A stretch of DNA of 64,000 bases from Bradysia coprophila (GCF_014529535.1 NW_023503456.1:186001-250000); one strand, 5' to 3'. Positions 36,852 through 49,146 are shown, numbered from the stretch's first letter. Numbers and translations are program-made. The notes: generated by a model from the sequence alone, not told the origin.

Positions 36852-39800
36852 ATGGGCAAAGCTTTATGGAAAAGAATGTTCAAAAAGAGTAACACTACCC
36901 CGTCGGGCACTGTGCACTTTGATAGGCACGGTGGTCCCGGAACGTGCAGAAATGTGCGGGTCAGAGCTCGAGGATTACCGGGGGCGAGCAAAGTAAAGCT
37001 TTCATACTCACCAACCCGCAGTAGCAAGCGTGGTGTTTTAATGCTAAAAACCTTCAAACGAAGCCATAACGAATTATACATTGCCACATATAATGCCAGA
37101 ACATTGTCGTCAAGACAAAAAATGCAAGAAATGGAAGAAGAGCTAGAAAAGATAAAATGGGATGTTGTGGGAGTGAGCGAAGTGAGAAAACCTGGAGAGG
37201 AATGCCTGAAATTACAATCAGGGCATACATTCTTCTACCGAGGAAGTGACAGTCAGATGCTGATGCACGGTGTCGGATTGTTCATAAACAAGCGGTGGTC
37301 GGATCGCATAATTCACACGAAAAGCATATCCGATCGAGTGATATACGTAAGCCTGAAGATAAATAACAGATACAGTGTCAAATTAATTCAGGTTTACGCA
37401 CCCACGTCCACTCATGATGACGAAGAAGTAGAAAGATTCTATGAAGATGTCGAGAAAGCTCTGGACGAAAACCCTTCACATTACCAATATCTAATCGGTG
37501 ATTTCAATGCGAAGCTGGGAAAACGAGAAGAAGACTCCGAAGTTTCTGTTGGTAGTTTTAGCAACGACCAAAGAAATGAGCGTGGAAATACTTTACTCAA
37601 CTTCTTACAGCAACACAATTTGTACGCAATGAATTCATTTTTTGCAGGAAAGCCTCAACGGAAATGGACTTGGGCTAGTGCAGATGGTGTAACGAAAAAT
37701 GAGATCGATTACATCATAACTGGCTGTAAGTCAACCGTTAAGAACGTTACGGTCCTAAACAATTTTTCAACCGGTAGTGATCACCGAATGGTTCGTGCAA
37801 GAGTCACGTTAAATACCAGATTTCAAAGATCACAACTAGTTCAGAAAAGTGAAAGGATTGACGTACAACGGCTTTACACACAAAATGAAGAATTTGCTAC
37901 GAAAATGACTGCCGAATTAGATAACGTCAACAATCAATGTGAAACATTGGACGAATTGAATACCAAAATCGTCGATACAATAATGGGTTTCATGAAATCC
38001 AAATGCAAATCCGTCCAAGGGAAAGAATCAAAACTCAGCAGAGAAACATTAGACCTGATCGCAAGCAGAGCAGAGTTGGTAAAAAACGGAGGACGAGATT
38101 CGGTGGAATACCGGAACCTGTCTAAAAGTATCAACAGAGCAAGGAGATCAGATGAAAGAAAATATAATGTCCAATTGGCTCAAAACATAATTGAAGCTAA
38201 CTGCAATATGAAAGTCCTACGAAGAAAAATGACAAACGCCAAAAAAGAAATCTTCAAATTACGAGACAAAACAGGAACGATCCAAACGGATCGAAATGCG
38301 ATATTAAACATTGCAACAGAATTTTATGAGAATTTGTTTTCTTCAGCAAGACAGAGCCCAACGGAAGAAACCGAAGATAGACCAATAATAAGAAACGTGG
38401 GATCGGAGGATATGCCCGACATAACTGTTGATGAAGTCAAAGCTGCAGTAGCCGAGATGAAAAACAAAAAGTCTCCCGGAGAAGATGGTGTTCCAGTGGA
38501 AGCCATTAAACTAGGTGGAGACTCATTATTAAAGGCAATCACGGCTTTGTTTAATCAATGTCTCCAATGGGAAGAAGTACCAGAAGCCTGGGAAAATGCG
38601 GTAATTACATTGCTGCATAAAAAAGGAGACATAACAAAGCTGGAAAATTACCGTCCCATAAGCCTATTGTCAACACTCTACAAGTTGTTTATGAAAATCA
38701 TTACGAAGAGGAACACTAACAAGTTCGACTTCTACCAACCTGTTGAACAAGCTGCTTTCAGATCTGGTTTCAGCACAAACGACCATTTGCAGGTGATGAG
38801 AACGCTTATTGAGAAGTGTCGTGAATACAACATCGACATAGTCTTGCTATTCATAGACTTCGAAAAAGCTTTCGATTCAGTGGAAACATGGTCGATATTG
38901 GACGCATTAGACGAATGTAGAGTAGACTCAAGGTACTCCAACACAATTCGATATGTGTACAAAAATGCTACTTCATGTATAAAACTTCATAAGAGCACGG
39001 AGAAATTCAGAATTGGCCGAGGTGTAAGGCAGGGTGACACCATTTCACCGAAATTATTCACGGCGATTCTGCAGAGTATTTTTAGGAAGTTAAACTGGAG
39101 TAAAATGGGAATAAAGATAAATGGAGAGTACCTGAGCAATCTCCGCTTCGCTGATGACATTGTACCGATAGCAGCGAATCTAGGTCAGGCTCAGCTTATG
39201 CTACAACAGTTAAGTGAAGAGGCGAGCAAAGTTGGCCTCAAGATGAACTTATCGAAAACAAAAGTCATGACCAACATCGGGGACGATAGAGAAATCAAAA
39301 TTGGTGACACTGTCATTGAACGAGTCGACAGCTATGTATATCTAGGACATAAACTGAAGTTAGGTCTGGACAACCAAACTGCAGAAATAAGACGTAGGAT
39401 TGGTCTTGCATGGGCAGCGTTCGGAAAACTCAGACTAATTTTCAAAAGCAAAATGAATAATAGTCTGAAACGCAAAGTTTTCGACACTTGTGTCCTTCCA
39501 GTGCTCACTTATGGAGCGGAAACGTTAACTTTAACAAAAGCATCCGAAGATAAATTGAGAGTGACACAAAGAGCCATGGAACGGAGTATGCTCGGAATAA
39601 CACTCAGAGACAGAATGACGAATCAATGGATTCGACAACAAACCAGGGTCGTTGATGTCATGGAAAGAATAGCATCTCTGAAATGGAGCTGGGCGGGACA
39701 TATTGCAAGAAGGACAGACGAACGTTGGACCAAAAAGATCATGAACTGGCGACCATATAAAAGACGAGCTATAGGTAGACCACCAGAGAGATGGACAAAC

Positions 39801-39911
39801 GGAATTAAGAATATTGCAGGTACAAACTGGCAGCAAATGGCAATGGATCGTACGAAATGGAAAGAAGTTGGAGAGGCCTACATCCAGCAGTGGATAGAAA
39901 CAGGCTGAAAA
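36852..39911 (+). CDS. Intact non-LTR retrotransposon polyprotein (AP endonuclease + reverse transcriptase)
   Basis: A single uninterrupted frame of 1018 residues. The N-terminal endonuclease shows IATYNART (78-84), the catalytic glutamate in VSEVRK (E110), VYAPTS, GDFNAKLG (216-223), the WTWAS block and SDHRMVRA. The reverse transcriptase follows with KKGDITKLENYRPISLL, FIDFEKAFDSV, GVRQGDTISPKLF and FADD at 766-769. The C-terminal region has YLGHKL, PVLTYGAETL and a WAGHIARR…RWT block. The stop codon is followed within a few bases by an A(AAG)n-type microsatellite tail (39909-39938). One ORF, a very short 3' UTR and a microsatellite tail suggest an RTE-like clade; that assignment is inference. 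All key catalytic residues are present, so it may be or have recently been active. The 5' end of the element lies somewhere in 36448-36851; the first ATG is taken as start. Confidence 0.93.
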
Positions 39912-39935
39912 AGAAGAAGAAGAAGAAGAAGAATT

Positions 39936-40176
39936 GTTGCTTTTTTTTCAATTTTAATTATGAATCTCGCAATATCCATCCTTCACCCTCACCCTTGCTT
40001 TAGTTAAATTTAATTTGTTTCGATTCGTTTATCTTGAATTTTTGTTCAGTTGATTTAAAAAAAATTTCTTAGCTCTTTCGAATTGACTTCGTCACACTAG
40101 AGCTACGCAGATGTTTTTTGCATTTGTAATTTTGAAACTGAAATAAATGAAATGAAATGAAATGAAATGAAATGAA
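39936..40176 (+). mobile_element. 3' end of the Jockey-like LINE with (AAATG)n tail
   Basis: After the tail of the nested LINE comes AT-rich DNA, then TAGCTCTTTCGAATTGACTT, CACACTAGAGCTACGCAGA, and a tail AATAAATGAAATGAAATG. The same 3' end, reversed, occurs at 53610-53710. The six bases ATCTTC are found both before the Jockey-like body (35155-35160) and just after this tail (40177-40182), which supports a single insertion spanning 35161-40176. Confidence 0.65.
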
Positions 40177-40190
40177 ATCTTCGAACTTAG

Positions 40191-40367
40191 CAACGCACTG
40201 CTCCTAGCATGAACACTACTTGGACAAATGTCCAATTTGGAGGCATTGTGTGTTTTAACTCATACAATGAAAGCAAGTCATCTATCTTTACGAAAGAAAT
40301 GCAGTGCCTACTGTGACTTCATCAGCCTCCAAACATTTCTTATGTTCATGCTAGGAGCAGTGCGTTG
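40191..40367. mobile_element. MITE with CAACGCACT terminal repeats, copy 2
   Basis: The ends are CAACGCACTGCTCCTAGCAT and its complement. AACTTA occurs on both sides (40184-40189 and 40368-40373) and probably is the target duplication. The uninterrupted sequence, CTTCGAACTTAGCCTCAC, is seen at 16455, so the insertion point is clear. The terminal word is shared with 8114-8274. Confidence 0.8.
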
Positions 40368-40586
40368 AACTTATCCTCACTATTTCAACTGTCTTTCAGG
40401 GAAACAAATTTTTTGAAATTGGACTTGATTTACTTAAGACAGACGGACAGACACAATTTTTATTGCGGCTTCGTCATCTGTGAACATAGGCAAACACTTT
40501 GCCCTTACCGTCTGCTTCGAATTCCATCAATTACAAACGGCATCGTAATCCTATGAGCCTCTTTGTACTTCGTACGGGGCTAAAAA
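40368..40586 (+). repeat. Right part of the CTTCGTACGGGGCT family
   Basis: This segment matches the last 260 bp of the element at 15829-16708 closely, including GACAGACGGACAGACACAAT, GGCAAACACTTTGCCCTTAC, and the end TACTTCGTACGGGGCTAAAAA. The microsatellite between is shorter here. Confidence 0.85.
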
Positions 40587-40587
40587 C

Positions 40588-41039
40588 GGAGTCTCACAAC
40601 ACTGTAGCCAAGGCTAGATTGAAGACTTTATGCAACTAATTTTACAACTAATTCAGGGTTTTTGCTAAGAGCTGAAGAAGTGGCAAAAGCAATTGTCAAA
40701 GTAATTTTTGAATGAGTTTGTGAATTTGTAACCAAAACATGTCCGTAAAAGGATGAATTCTCTCTGGTTCAAGGATTGCTTTTCGAAGCATTTCGTAAAA
40801 GGTTGAAAAGTAGTTGCGAAAGTATAAGTATGTAAAAATGTGAGAGCCGCATTCGTAACTACTTCAAGTAGTTGAAAAAGTAATGGCAAAACCAGCTGTT
40901 GCAAAAGTAGTCGCAAAATCATTTTTTGCAACTACTTTCACAACTACTTCAGGATTTGGACTAAAAATCTGAAGTAGGTGCAAAAAAGAAACGTATTTAG
41001 CCTAAAATCTAGCCTTGACTTCAGTGTTGCCAGACTCGG
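40588..41039. mobile_element. MITE with GGAGTCT…AGACTCGG ends, complete copy
   Basis: The left end GGAGTCTCACAACACTGTAG and the right end GACTTCAGTGTTGCCAGACTC are inverted. The repeat continues through CCAAGGCTAGATT and its complement. The interior is rich in repeats of the word GCAACTACTTT and GCAAAAGTAG. A truncated relative is at 34681-34975. Confidence 0.7.
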
Positions 41040-41456
41040 TTTTTTGCAACTACTTCAAGACCTTCAAGACTCTTGAATCGAGAGGCTTAAAACATGAGCT
41101 TTCAGGAAATGGCTCAAAACTATTGTGGAGCTGCTTGTCAACATTTAAAACATTTTTGGCGTTCAAATCAAAAGTATTTTTGTGGAAAAACCGGAATCAC
41201 AACGACTAGTTATACAAATTTTGGTGTTAACTGGCATCACAAGCCATATTTCTGGATAGGATTCAATTCTGTGTCACAGGAGACGTTTAACTTTGAATGT
41301 TGTTTCCGGCCGGAGTAGCAATTTTCCATCTTCCAGAAGTAGTAGATTATGTCCTTGTTTGGAACTTTTTATTTTTGTCAAGTGCAGCGTTTGCAGCTCC
41401 ATCTGAAGTGATACAACCACACAAGACATTACAGAAAGCTACAATTATGTAAGTTA

Positions 41457-41542
41457 TTTTACTCACTCAGCCGGTGGGAAATGACTTTTACGCTCATCTC
41501 AATGAAGTAATGACGCATTTCCCGGTGGTTTGGTGAGTAAAA
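41457..41542. mobile_element. 86-bp foldback element near the Asterless 3' end
   Basis: TTTTACTCAC…CCGGTGGGAAATG on the left is answered by CATTTCCCGGTGG…GTGAGTAAAA on the right. It is a very short hairpin element, about 250 bp downstream of the stop codon of the coiled-coil gene. Confidence 0.7.
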
Positions 41543-41796
41543 ATATTTTCGTAAAAATTCGTCAACATTGCGGATCGGACGGCTTATTTTAGAATTGCAA
41601 CCCTTCTCTGGTCTCTATGGTTTCACGGTCAAAGAAGTCTGTTCCTAATACTTATTCGAAAGGTCGGGAGGAGGATGTTCGTTTGAGCGGAACGTCAAAA
41701 GCGATGGCTACATATATTACAAAATATTTATTCATAAAATTGGCACTTAAGTGTAAATTGAACAAGAAAATCAACAAAACGAATGAGATGTAAAAG

Positions 41797-44700
41797 CTAA
41801 ATTACACCAGGGCGGCGGGAGTCCGATTGTTTATCGCACTTTGCACCATATTGTGCTTCATAGTGTTCCAGTCGTGCTCGCCATTCCTCCTCAAGCTTGA
41901 TGATTCTGTCGGTGTGCTGCGAAAGTAAACAGATGGAAATTCATTAAATTTTCTTCGGTTCGAGGGCGGTGCCCCATTCTCATTTCTACCTCTTTTTCCT
42001 TGTCCTTCAGATGGGATTCCAATTTCTCCAGATATTTGGCCTGCATTTTACTCAATTTATTTTGGTATTCGTCTCGGATGCGAGCTGATTCGGATAGAAT
42101 GTGCTGTTCCTTCGCATCGGCATAATCCTGTCCGGAGAGAGTTCGAAGTCAGTTAATGTCTTAAGATCACAATCACTCACACGATTAGGGCTTGAATGAA
42201 AATCAAATGGAACCTGCTACTGAGACAGGCCCGGACTGGGCATACAGGTGAAAGGGCGTCGCCCGAAGGGCCTCTCAAAAATTTTTAAATTTCAAACATC
42301 CGTAGCATCGACTGTGCTAGGTGCCATTATACGGACGTACAAAAGCGATTTGTAAATAGTCTCCGATCGATCAACAACAGTTCGCACAATTCTGACCAAG
42401 AAAACCGAAATTGATTTCCATTCAAGCCCACCCGTGTCAATCCAATAGACTCGACTCACCCGATAATTATCGCCTCTCTTCACGGCCGACTCATACTTCT
42501 TGTTCAAACGCTTGATGATTTGACTCTTTTCCGTTTCGAAGTCGCCGATGACATTTTTCAAATTTTTTATGTCCATCAACAGTGAGGCTTCCGTGTCATG
42601 CCATTGTTTCTTCAGTATTGCCACCGATTCCCGTTCCGCGTTTTCGATTTCACATTTCTCCTGCAGCTCCCGTTTCAGTTCATCATTTTCGTGGCACAGT
42701 TTCGTCCACACCGCCTGGTTCGTCGAATTGAGTTCGATTTGAATTTTAGCCAACCGGTCACCGGACGCTTTACGTTCGGCCAACAGTGTCAGCTTCAGCA
42801 GTTCCACCTCTTTTTCGCGCATTTTCACATCGCACCGAGCTTTCTCCAGTTCGCCGGTCAACAGTTCAACACGACGACGATGGATTTCTTGCCGTTGTGC
42901 TGCCGATTCGCTCTCCAGCCGCTTCATTTTCGCTGACATGATCTGAGACATTTTCATTTCGATTTCACGTCGCGTAGCCGGTTCGGAATGGTACTCCAGA
43001 TCCGGTGTCGTCGAAACGCTTTGATCGCGCGATTCAATGGGTCTCGGTGTGGTCGGTGCATTTTTGGCGGTGTTATGAACGTGAACCAATTCGGAGAATT
43101 CTTTTGCCTGAACTTTCAGCTCGTTCAGCATGACGTCGTACTCTTTCTTCATTTCGACAACACTGTTCAGATTCTGAACGGACTGCTTGAGTTCGGCTAC
43201 CTCGCGCAGATGATTCGAACAGGCGTTTTGCAGTTCGACGTTTTCGACTTCCAGCTGGAAAGATGGAATGGGGATTAACAGTTAATTCATTCCGTTGGGT
43301 GTGAGGTTACAATTACCTTTGTGATCAGCGTTTTGTTGTCGATGCATTTCGTGCAATTGATCGACAGGCTCTTTCGTGGAGTGCACGCAGCGGTATCGCT
43401 TTGTCGTAGATGACGCAATTCGTCACTGATTCGTTCTTTTGCTTCCGACAGCTCAATGTATTTGTTCTTCAACTCGTGGTGCTCGCGTTGAATTTGTTCG
43501 AGCTGCCCGGTTAATTTGTCACGATCACATTTAAGCGTGCCGGTTTCCGAGCCGAGTTGACTCTTCAGTCTCTCGTTCATTTCGTTGCACTGGGCTTTCT
43601 CCTGTATCAGCTGTTCGTTGCACGATCGCAGTTTTGCACATTCGTCGTTCATGTCGTCGTTGACCTTTTGCAGGTCATCAATTTGATCTTGAAATTCTTC
43701 CAAACGCTTCTTCTGTTGTTCCAACGCATCGCCGTATTTCAATTCACTGTCCAGCAACGATAATTTCCCGTTCAGTCGCTGGCATTCCTCTTTGTATTGG
43801 GCCAACTCGACCAGTGCATTATTCTCGTCCTCTTTCAGCTGTTGATTTTCATCGATTTTCGAGTGCAGCTGCCTGGTCAGCGCATCCATTTCACATTTGC
43901 TGGTCGCCAGTGCCGTTGTACAACGGTCCAATTCCTTCTTCAGTCGATTCATTTCGTCGTTGGTGTTTATCGGTGTGCTGCCGACGATCGACGAACGATT
44001 TTTCTTGAAATAATCCAGCGATTCGTCCGGATTGGTGGCGTTGATGACTCGGTCCGTTGAATCGTTTCGACTTTTCGATGATTTGTCGCATCTGGTGAGA
44101 GGAAACGAGAAATTAATGCGTAAGAGAATGGGCCCACATTTCACAAAACGTTTACCGTAACGTCAACTGGTGGATGGTCTGTTGCAGATCAGAGTTTTCC
44201 TGTTCCAGTGACTGGACCCTCTTCTTCAACGTCAGATTTTCTTGCGATGTATTGGCCGTGCAACGCTGAAAATCATCGATTTCGCGCTTCAATTGACTGG
44301 TCACACCCGAATGCTCTTCAACAATAGCTGCGCGCGACTTTTGCAGTTCCTTGTATCTGGCATGGAGATTCTTCACCTCCAATTCCTTGTCGTCCAATTT
44401 ATTTCGCAGGCTGCTCAATTCCTGTTGCATCATGTACGCCTGAGCGGTATGTCGATCATTTTCTTGCTTTAAAATGCCATCCACCTGTCGGCTGGTGTGT
44501 GCGTCCTTCTCGATTATTCGGTACTTTAGTTCGCAGTCGGCCAGCATCGTTTTGGTGCTTTCCAATTCGCACACGAGCTTAGTGTTGGCGCTCTCTAAAT
44601 TCTTTATCTTGCCCTGCATTTGGAAATGGTAGAATGGATGCCCGATCAGTCAACACATTTTTTGTCTCATTTGCCGAATTTTACATTACAACTGACCTTA

Positions 44701-45324
44701 AAATTCGATATTTCCTCCTCCAGTGCGGTTGAACGACCCTTCTGTTCCACCAGCAGATCATGAAACTGTTGCTTTTGCATAAACGCACGATCCTTTTCCG
44801 CCTCGGACAATTTGAATCGTTTCTCCAGTTCGTCGCTGCGTTTCTTCTCAACCATCAGCAAACCGTTGATGTGATCAACTTCTCGCGTTTTCGATTCCAG
44901 CGCATCCTTCAAACGACCGATTTCGCTACTACCAGAGTGTCTGTCGTTAAAATGGTTGTGATTTCGGTCGTTCTTTGTGTATGGCGGTGTGTAGCTGTTG
45001 ACATTTGTTTGGACGGCTTGATGTTGACCGTAAAACGGATTGGGATACGGTTTGTCTTGGTTGTGATGGCCATCGTACATACGAGAATGGCCAACGGAAG
45101 ATTCGGTTTCGTCCAATTCGAGCAGATCGTTACCGAGAAAATCGTTGAGTCCTTTTTCAATCTGAAATCAGCAAATGATGGCATTGACCGCGTCGATTTT
45201 CTACACCAAGTGACAAAGCACTTACCGATTTGTGCCGTTCCAATTCCTCTTCATCGTCAATTTCTGAGGTGTTTATATTAAGTCGAATATTTTCACCACC
45301 GTGAAATATGCTGAAGCCGTCCAT
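41797..45324 (-). CDS. asl: Coiled-coil centriole protein, Asterless/CEP152-like
   Basis: Asterless/CEP152 recruits Plk4 to centrioles and is needed for centriole duplication and pericentriolar material. I join seven minus-strand exons: 45324-45226, 45161-44697, 44613-44156, 44091-43317, 43254-42460, 42127-41990 and 41916-41797. All join in phase, giving 949 residues; fly Asl is close to 1000. Residues 20-55 form an acidic stretch (DDEEELERHKS followed by a LNDFLGNDLLELDE pattern) similar to the Plk4-binding region near the CEP152 N-terminus. From about residue 100 to the end the protein is almost continuous heptad coiled coil, interrupted by a TPRKSLS block that resembles TPPRSLS in CEP152 and by a Thr/Pro-rich linker (TAKNAPTTPRP). 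No enzyme domain is present. The gene structure is firm. The name rests on the acidic motif, length and architecture, so another centrosomal coiled-coil protein is possible. Confidence 0.72.
42128..42459 (-). other. Intron 5 of the Asterless-like gene with a MITE-end fragment
   Basis: This 332-nt intron is spliced out because the reading frame through it ends in sequence unlike the coiled coil. Near 42219 it contains CAGGCCCGGACTGGGCAT, similar to the ends of the small element at 51213-51290, so a fragment of that family may lie here. Confidence 0.45.
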
Positions 45325-46432
45325 TGTTTGTTTGTTATCACTGATAATAAGCACGACCGGTAAACATTACCGTTGAATTGTTTGTGGGCTGGTCGGTTTA
45401 CTTATAATTAGTTCTATTAATTACTTGCAATACTATGTAATAAGTAGACAAAGAAATTGTAGCCAGTTCGTCGGCTTGACAGTCCAACAAATTGATCAAA
45501 TGGATAGGATTGTCTGAGCAAAATTTATTTTTTTATTTAAAAGAACCAATTTCGGACAGTACTAGCATCTTTTTTGAAATTTTGACGTTTGATATGGTTT
45601 GATTGTGGACTGCGTTCACTGTTGGTGGTATTTGTATTATGGGATTGGTATGTACATTGGTACAGAATTTGAAATTCATTTAACCGCAAGGTTTGTAACA
45701 GAGTATGGGTGTGCGATGGTTCGGGGATCGGGATGGAAGGGGTCCACAAAAAATTCTTACCATCCCTAGATGTCAAAAATCATTAACAACTTGCGCAAAT
45801 TCATTGAAGCTAAATTTGCGCGTACTTGTAATTTCTCATATTTCGACCTCTACCACAAATTGACTGCAATTTATTTTTTATCCAAATTAGTGTTTTTCTA
45901 CTAATTAAACCAATTAAACAGAAAAGGTTCAAATTGGAAAATTTTTGCCGATACATTATGTTTGGTGTGTCGTCAAAGTTCGCCGACTATGAGAAATTGA
46001 GTAAATTTTAAACTTGAAAATTCTTTAATCGACATGGAAAATTATTCGATTATTGCTCAAATGGGCTCAAATTCTTGGGAGTGTTGTAGGTTATTCAAAA
46101 AAGAAAAGTTTTTGAAAATCGTCTGTGAAATGTGTGTGGTGTGACTGTTTGTTTGGCCCAATATTGAGGCAAAATTCCTCAACAGAGAAAATCGATTTTT
46201 TTGAAAACGTTTAAAAAATCACGGATTTTAAATTTTTCGATCGTAAAGTGACCACAAACTTTAAATTAAATTATTTGAGCCAAAACAATGTTTTTTAAAC
46301 GGTGTTACAAGTGAAAATTAAATGTCAAATTTCATCCACAGGACGTAGATTCTTGTAGCGTTTGTAACTTTAATTTTCAAATTTTTAAAATTTTTCCATT
46401 TTTTAAAATTTTTCAAATTTTTTACGTTACTT
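45325..46432. other. Upstream region of the Asterless-like gene, nothing recognised
   Basis: AT-rich non-coding sequence. It must contain the promoter of the minus-strand gene, but I see no core element that I can place with confidence. Confidence 0.35.
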
Positions 46433-46570
46433 GTGACGCAAATTTTTTTTGGTAATTTTGGTCTAAATTTTACTTTGACAATTTTTGCGTACAAGCGCAG
46501 AACGCGTCACCTACACCGATATCAGTTGTTTTGGAATAGAAGTACACCCAGGGACTTGCGTCACTTTTAC
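46433..46570. repeat. Dispersed repeat with GTGACGCAA ends, copy 2
   Basis: It begins TTGTGACGCAAATTTTTTTT and ends GACTTGCGTCACTTTTAC, an inverted pair. The interior has CGCAGAACGCGTCACC and GATATCAGTTGTTTTG, as in 7169-7345. Probably a MITE of about 130 bp. Confidence 0.65.
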
Positions 46571-48012
46571 TCTTTGAGTGTTTTTGACTGATTTTCCTGT
46601 CGTTGACAAAATTTAAAATTAAAACAAAAACCAACAACAAAATTGATCCAAGTCTTACATTTAGTTTCCCTTTCAAACACCACTAAGCTATTCTGACCGC
46701 TGATGTTCCTGATAATAAAAGATTTAATTATACACAAATAATCTGATGTCCAGCACATGCGTTCTGATCGAACAAACGCTTTTAACAATTGACATACTAG
46801 ATTGTCATTCGATCAGTGATTTTCAGTGCTGCCTCAACTCAGCGTTGCTCTACGAGAATTTCGTCAACAATATTTTTTGTCCAAGTGCAACATCGAAATG
46901 TCAAACGTTATCCACAGAGACAACATTACCCATCAAAATGTTGGCAAAATGTTTGGAAAAGCGTTGAGGTTATGGCCAACACTATGACCAAATTCGTCGA
47001 GGCTGAACAACACAATGACGCGACCACACAATGAAAATCATTTTTACATCAATAGTTGAAACTGTAGATGAAAACCAGGCAAGTCATTTCACTCTATCTG
47101 ACTAATTCCAGCGTTACCTTCACCACATTCTCGGAGTGCTGCATAATTTAAAAGAAATCCTTCGGTTCTATCTTAAAATTCTATGGAGCTTCGCAGAGTT
47201 CTGAGAATGCATGACAAGAAAATTGTGGCACTCGGAGATAAAATTGCAACTCGAGCAACTCTTGCCACAAACTTCATGTCGTTGCAAATTGCAACTTGCA
47301 ATACACGGCTGGGTGTTCAAAATCTCCCTCGTGTATTCTGTTACTTCTGCGGGGCCATGTAATGCAGAGCATTTTTGTTTAAATTGAGTTCTGCCCAATG
47401 TTCAAGTGTCCAGGAAATGGCTGTTATCGATAAGTAAATTTTACAAAAATATCAATTAAACCATAAATTTTGGATTATACAAAAAACGATTTTTTGGGCA
47501 AAACTATTCGAAAAATGAAGTCGGCGTCTCTAGTTATGGCTCTGTGGATGACGTTTGAGTTTTCGGTGATGTACTTGGAACAGACCTATGATCACAAAGG
47601 GTCAAACAGCTGGGACGAGTTATTTGTTTTTATGGGTTTGTTCCAAATAACTGTAAACACTAACATTGACAACACGAACGCTAGAAAATTAAAAAAATTA
47701 AAGTATACAGCCTTGACGGTGGTGGCGTGCTAATCTCTCTAAAAAAAAATTAAATGACGATCCGCGCTGCTGCTCTACCTCTATGCTCTTAACCTTTTGG
47801 AATATATCTCCAATAATAGACTGTTGATGAAATTGGATGAAATGAATGATTTTCGTTTCTTATATCTGAGAATAAGCATAGAGTTACACTGTATAGCTGC
47901 CGAAATGTCATTCATAGAGACACAACTAAAAAATTATTGTTGCCGAAATGGTCGTAAAAGCATTGAGGTTATGAGTGATGAGAGAGAAGGAAATATAATA
48001 TAGACAAGTTAT
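46571..48012. other. 1.4-kb non-coding stretch, nothing recognised
   Basis: Several 60-85 codon frames are open but none has a recognisable domain or splice context. The word TTGGAACAGACCTAT near 47575 recurs at 25497 and suggests a further low-level dispersed repeat. Confidence 0.35.
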
Positions 48013-48299
48013 TAGACCCGTACGAAGTACTGGGGTCTTATAGGTTTACGCATACGTTTGTAACACGTCGAATTGGACTCCCTAAGTAAGGGGAAACCTA
48101 TTGTGGTTGTCCAGAGATGCCAAATCAGCGAAAAAAAAAGTCCGTCCGTCTGCCCGTCCGTCTGCACGATAACTTGAGTAAAACGCATCCGATTTTCAAT
48201 TTTTTTTTGACAATGTTTATTTATAGTGAAATATAGGTAAATATAGCGGTATATAGCTGTTTAAATAGGAATTTATGAAATTTGACTTCGTACGGGGCT
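48013..48299. mobile_element. Short member of the CTTCGTACGGGGCT family
   Basis: The left end TAGACCCGTACGAAG and the right end CTTCGTACGGGGCTG are inverted. The interior retains GTCCGTCTGCCCGTCC-type microsatellite sequence and GATAACTTGAGTAAAACGCA, comparable to the tract near 16530 read with divergence. About 287 bp. Confidence 0.65.
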
Positions 48300-49146
48300 G
48301 TCTATATTGCCTCCGGCAATTTATTTGTTGATGATAGCAGGGCCAAGAGTGGATAATGCAAGTGATTTTAAAGCGCGAATAGCTTTTCAGCAGAGAAGAA
48401 AATGAAGTAACAGAAATGAAGAGTTTCACAATAAAGGCTTTTGATGCGAATAGATGTTTCGTACGGGTCGGCGTTAGCTATGTTTTTAACTTGTCTTGGA
48501 GGATATGTCAAAAATTGATATGAAAATAATTAACTGGTCTTCGCAACTCTCGCTCTGATCATAACTAACAGTCTATACAGTGTTAAAAGAGCGTAAAAGA
48601 GAAGAAACTCAACAGGTCTCGATGGTTGATATGTCAAAAAAAATTAAGTCCAGTCGGTACAAACCAGTTAATTTAACTAAACTCGATGGGTGAATACTCT
48701 TTTTAACACTATCTTTTAACACTTTATAGACTGTTATGATCAAAGCGAGAAAACCGAAGACGAGTTATTATAACTGGCCTTGGGGTACTTGTCAAAGTAT
48801 TTGCTTCTCTTTCAACGTGGTACGTTGAGAGCGAGAGGACAGAAGACCAGTTTATTTTAACCTGCCTTGGGGTACTTGTCAAAATATCTTCTTCCCTTTC
48901 ATCATAACACTCTACATTCTTAAAAAATAATAATTTAATCAAAAAATTGCATTAGTGAGGTGGAGGTCACAGCCCTCGTCAAAGGTCACCTACGTTACAT
49001 CGATTCTGAGAAATTTTTCGGAAGTCATTCGGCCGTTTATCATACAATTTTTTGAAATTAATATTTGCCCCGAGAGTACTCGACCTCAGCTTTCCAACGA
49101 GCCCATACACGGTCGTGTCCTCGCCACCTTACGGAAATGAAATCCG
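48300..49146. repeat. Dispersed repeat region, shared with 52930-53120
   Basis: The sequence near 48600-48725 (TCGATGG…ATATGTCAAAA, then CCAGTTAATTTAACT, CTCGATGGGTGAATACTCTT) recurs near 52965-53075 in the same orientation and block order. Two further runs (near 48770 and 48830) repeat GGCCTTGGGGTACTTGTCAA-like sequence 70 bp apart. The remainder is unassigned. Confidence 0.5.

Noticed and set aside
42548-45281. Plus-strand frames of 60-170 codons opposite the coiled-coil gene
   Set aside because: They are antisense shadows of highly biased coiled-coil codons; the minus-strand exons have coherent splice sites and phase.
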